From positions 9,802,714-9,866,713 of the forward strand of contig NC_092567.1 in the NCBI RefSeq assembly GCF_037975245.1: DNA of 64,000 nucleotides, in the 5' to 3' direction. Below, piece after piece: positions 62,202 through 64,000 of this stretch. Source of the DNA: Apostichopus japonicus (lineage: Eukaryota; Echinodermata; Holothuroidea; Aspidochirotida; Stichopodidae). The notes beneath the pieces are model-generated. The model was not told the DNA's origin, did not search any database, and saw only the letters and a program-made list of their open reading frames with translations. The position numbers and the translations under genes are program-made. Position 1 is the stretch's first letter. Every line of letters begins with the position of its first letter.

Positions 62202-62964
62202 TAGTGTTGTAGTACTCGAAAAGCACCCGGCACTCGAGTGGCATTCAAACAACTTTTTTTCAAATGATCGGTACTCGCACTAGGTGAACAGTACTTGGTA
62301 CTCATCCTTTCGCACCCGCACTCTGATGCTTAAGTACTCGATTCAAAGTGATAGGTACTCGTTCGTGACGAGTTATGTAAAACAAACAGTTTCGTAATAC
62401 TGACGTTACATAAGGTAGTTATTATAAGTTATCGATGATTTTTATTACTCTTTAATGTCACCGTACTCATGTTTCTCTACTGCAGCAGAATAGCCGACTA
62501 TATTACCAAGTACAGTACATATAGCATGAACAAAGAAAGCATAAGTGATGTATATTATGTGTCTAACATAAAACAATTTATAGCATGTTTGTAGTATTAA
62601 TATGGCACTTGCAACCCTATTAACCCATCATTTTAAGACATTTTACATTTGAAAATTTGTCAAACCATAACAAGACACGAACAATGTCTTCATATTCGAC
62701 TGGTATACATCATTTACTTATAATCACCACCGGGAGCAGTTATAAATATTAGGTTGTTGTATATTTAAGAAATCAAAAGTACTCGTATGAAATAGTTTAA
62801 TTCGTACTCTGTACTGAATACTGTATATAGAATACTGTACTCGAAAACTGGTACTCGGATCCTAAAAAGCCAGTCATCGGGCTAGGATACCTGGGTTCTC
62901 GGGAACCTCAAGTACTTAAAAGTACTTGGTACTCGGATAAATGTACCTGGCTTCAACACTGTTA
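62202..62964. repeat. GTACTCG-rich element, possibly hAT-like
   Basis: Begins tagtgttgtagtactcg and ends near cttcaacactgtta, so agtgttg is inverted at the two ends. More than ten gtactcg, actcg or gtacttgg words cluster near both ends (62213-62365 and 62780-62945), with plain AT-rich sequence between. A TSD is not convincing (ctattttc and ctattctg, offset by three bases). Confidence 0.45.
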
Positions 62965-64000
62965 CTATTCTGTTCAGTTTTGTTTGATATCATTGTATTT
63001 GGTCAAATCTTTAACAACCAGAACAATTAACTTCTTATAAGCCTATAGACTACTTTCACATCAATAAACAGAGTACAACTCATCATTAATTGACTTGGAC
63101 TGGCCCATTGTTTATTATACTGGTGTAAACAGTTGAATAGCAGCTATTTGAAATCAGATCATGGAAAAAAGGAACTTCGTGCAGCTGCTGATTGAATATT
63201 TATACGGAATAATTATGCTAAATTTCAAACTTTTGTTCTGTCAAATTTTCAGCGAATCTAGGAGAAATCTTCATATCTTTACCACGGAACAAACAAAAAA
63301 TGCTATAACATTTGAAATATTTATCGGATTGGAGAAGAAACAAACAAAACTTTAAAAAAAAAACAGCTAACAGTGGGACTGACTAAATTTTTCTTCTCAT
63401 TGAAATTATGTATTCAAATTATTCAATTCAATTTTGGGTGATCAATCAATTTACCCATAAAGATAAATAATAATAATAAGAAACGTTTGTAGCCAGGGTC
63501 AATTTTTAGAAGTCACAAGTAGGAGTGGGGGGGGGGGTAGGGGTGGGGATAGGATCAATTTAAAGAAAGCTGCCTTCACACATGTTATGATATACAATTA
63601 TCTAATGAAGTTCAACGTGACTGTCAAATCTTCAGCCCCCTTGCATTCATTTGGAAAATGCAAAGAGTGACAAATTTACAATAAAATGGCCAACGTTTTC
63701 AGACAAGACAGTGGAAATTTGAAAATAAGATGTCAAATTTTCGATTTATTGCTATCCTTTCGACTTGCTATATGACAAGCGTAGTCAAAAATATTTGCAG
63801 AATATAGAAATTGGCAAGGAGATTTGTGTTGCTAAGGAACAACTGTCATGTCGTCTGCTGTTTGTGTCTATGTACATTTGTGTACAGTCTTGACTAGCTG
63901 CGTGAGTTCCAGCTGCAGTTTGATGTTTGAAAAGTACTCAAAATGAAAATGTTTTAATTGAAAATTGCGGTAATCATCAAGAAATGTACCATTTAGCTAG
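62965..64000. other. Non-coding stretch to window end
   Basis: A G10 run lies near 63527. The block attaattgacttggactggcccat (about 63086) resembles attaattgacttgaactagcccat at about 48601, a dispersed repeat pair. No gene recognised. Confidence 0.45.

Overview
This is an AT-rich animal genomic window. Evidence for that: GT-AG introns, exons scattered in long non-coding DNA, many non-autonomous DNA transposons, tRNA-derived SINEs, microsatellites and dozens of long G or C homopolymers. No rRNA gene, functional tRNA gene, CRISPR array or operon is visible. Repeat style and gene families (ZMYM1/P2X7-like, THAP-like) suggest a marine invertebrate; an echinoderm such as a sea cucumber is my best guess, not a proven assignment.

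Layout. 1-6.7 kb: a decayed THAP-like zinc-finger remnant and possible downstream exons on +, then a broken P2X7-like gene on - (stop codon plus frameshift). 6.7-10.3 kb: mostly plain non-coding DNA with one possible small exon. 10.3-12.9 kb: a 1.56-kb hAT-like element with a perfect 8-bp target-site duplication (TSD), hAT-like debris and a tRNA-derived SINE. 13-32.7 kb: no clear protein gene; diverged duplications, MITE families, a nested-transposon cluster (22.3-23.5 kb), foldback elements, a 34-bp minisatellite and a chain of tiny possible exons.

32.7-40.5 kb is the core. A four-exon gene on - can be joined in frame across three GT-AG introns (phases 2, 2, 1) into one 1094-residue product. 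Its N-terminal half resembles a papain-like (C76/OTU-type) cysteine peptidase and its C-terminal part is a complete hAT transposase of the ZMYM1 type. The gene lies between inverted CAGNGGCGGATCCAGG ends, and several non-autonomous hAT-like elements have inserted around it. I consider this peptidase-transposase fusion the most interesting object in the window.

40.5-64 kb: no convincing host gene. There is a 961-bp hAT-like element with a perfect TSD, and a rearranged tandem duplication (about 44.7-48.2 and 48.9-52.4 kb) whose copies act as natural empty sites for a SINE-like and a solo-LTR-like insertion. A 1.0-kb element with 60-bp identical terminal inverted repeats (TIRs) and a GTACTCG-rich element follow. 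The palindrome TGACGTCA (CRE/ATF site) occurs about 18 times in the window, far above what base composition predicts.
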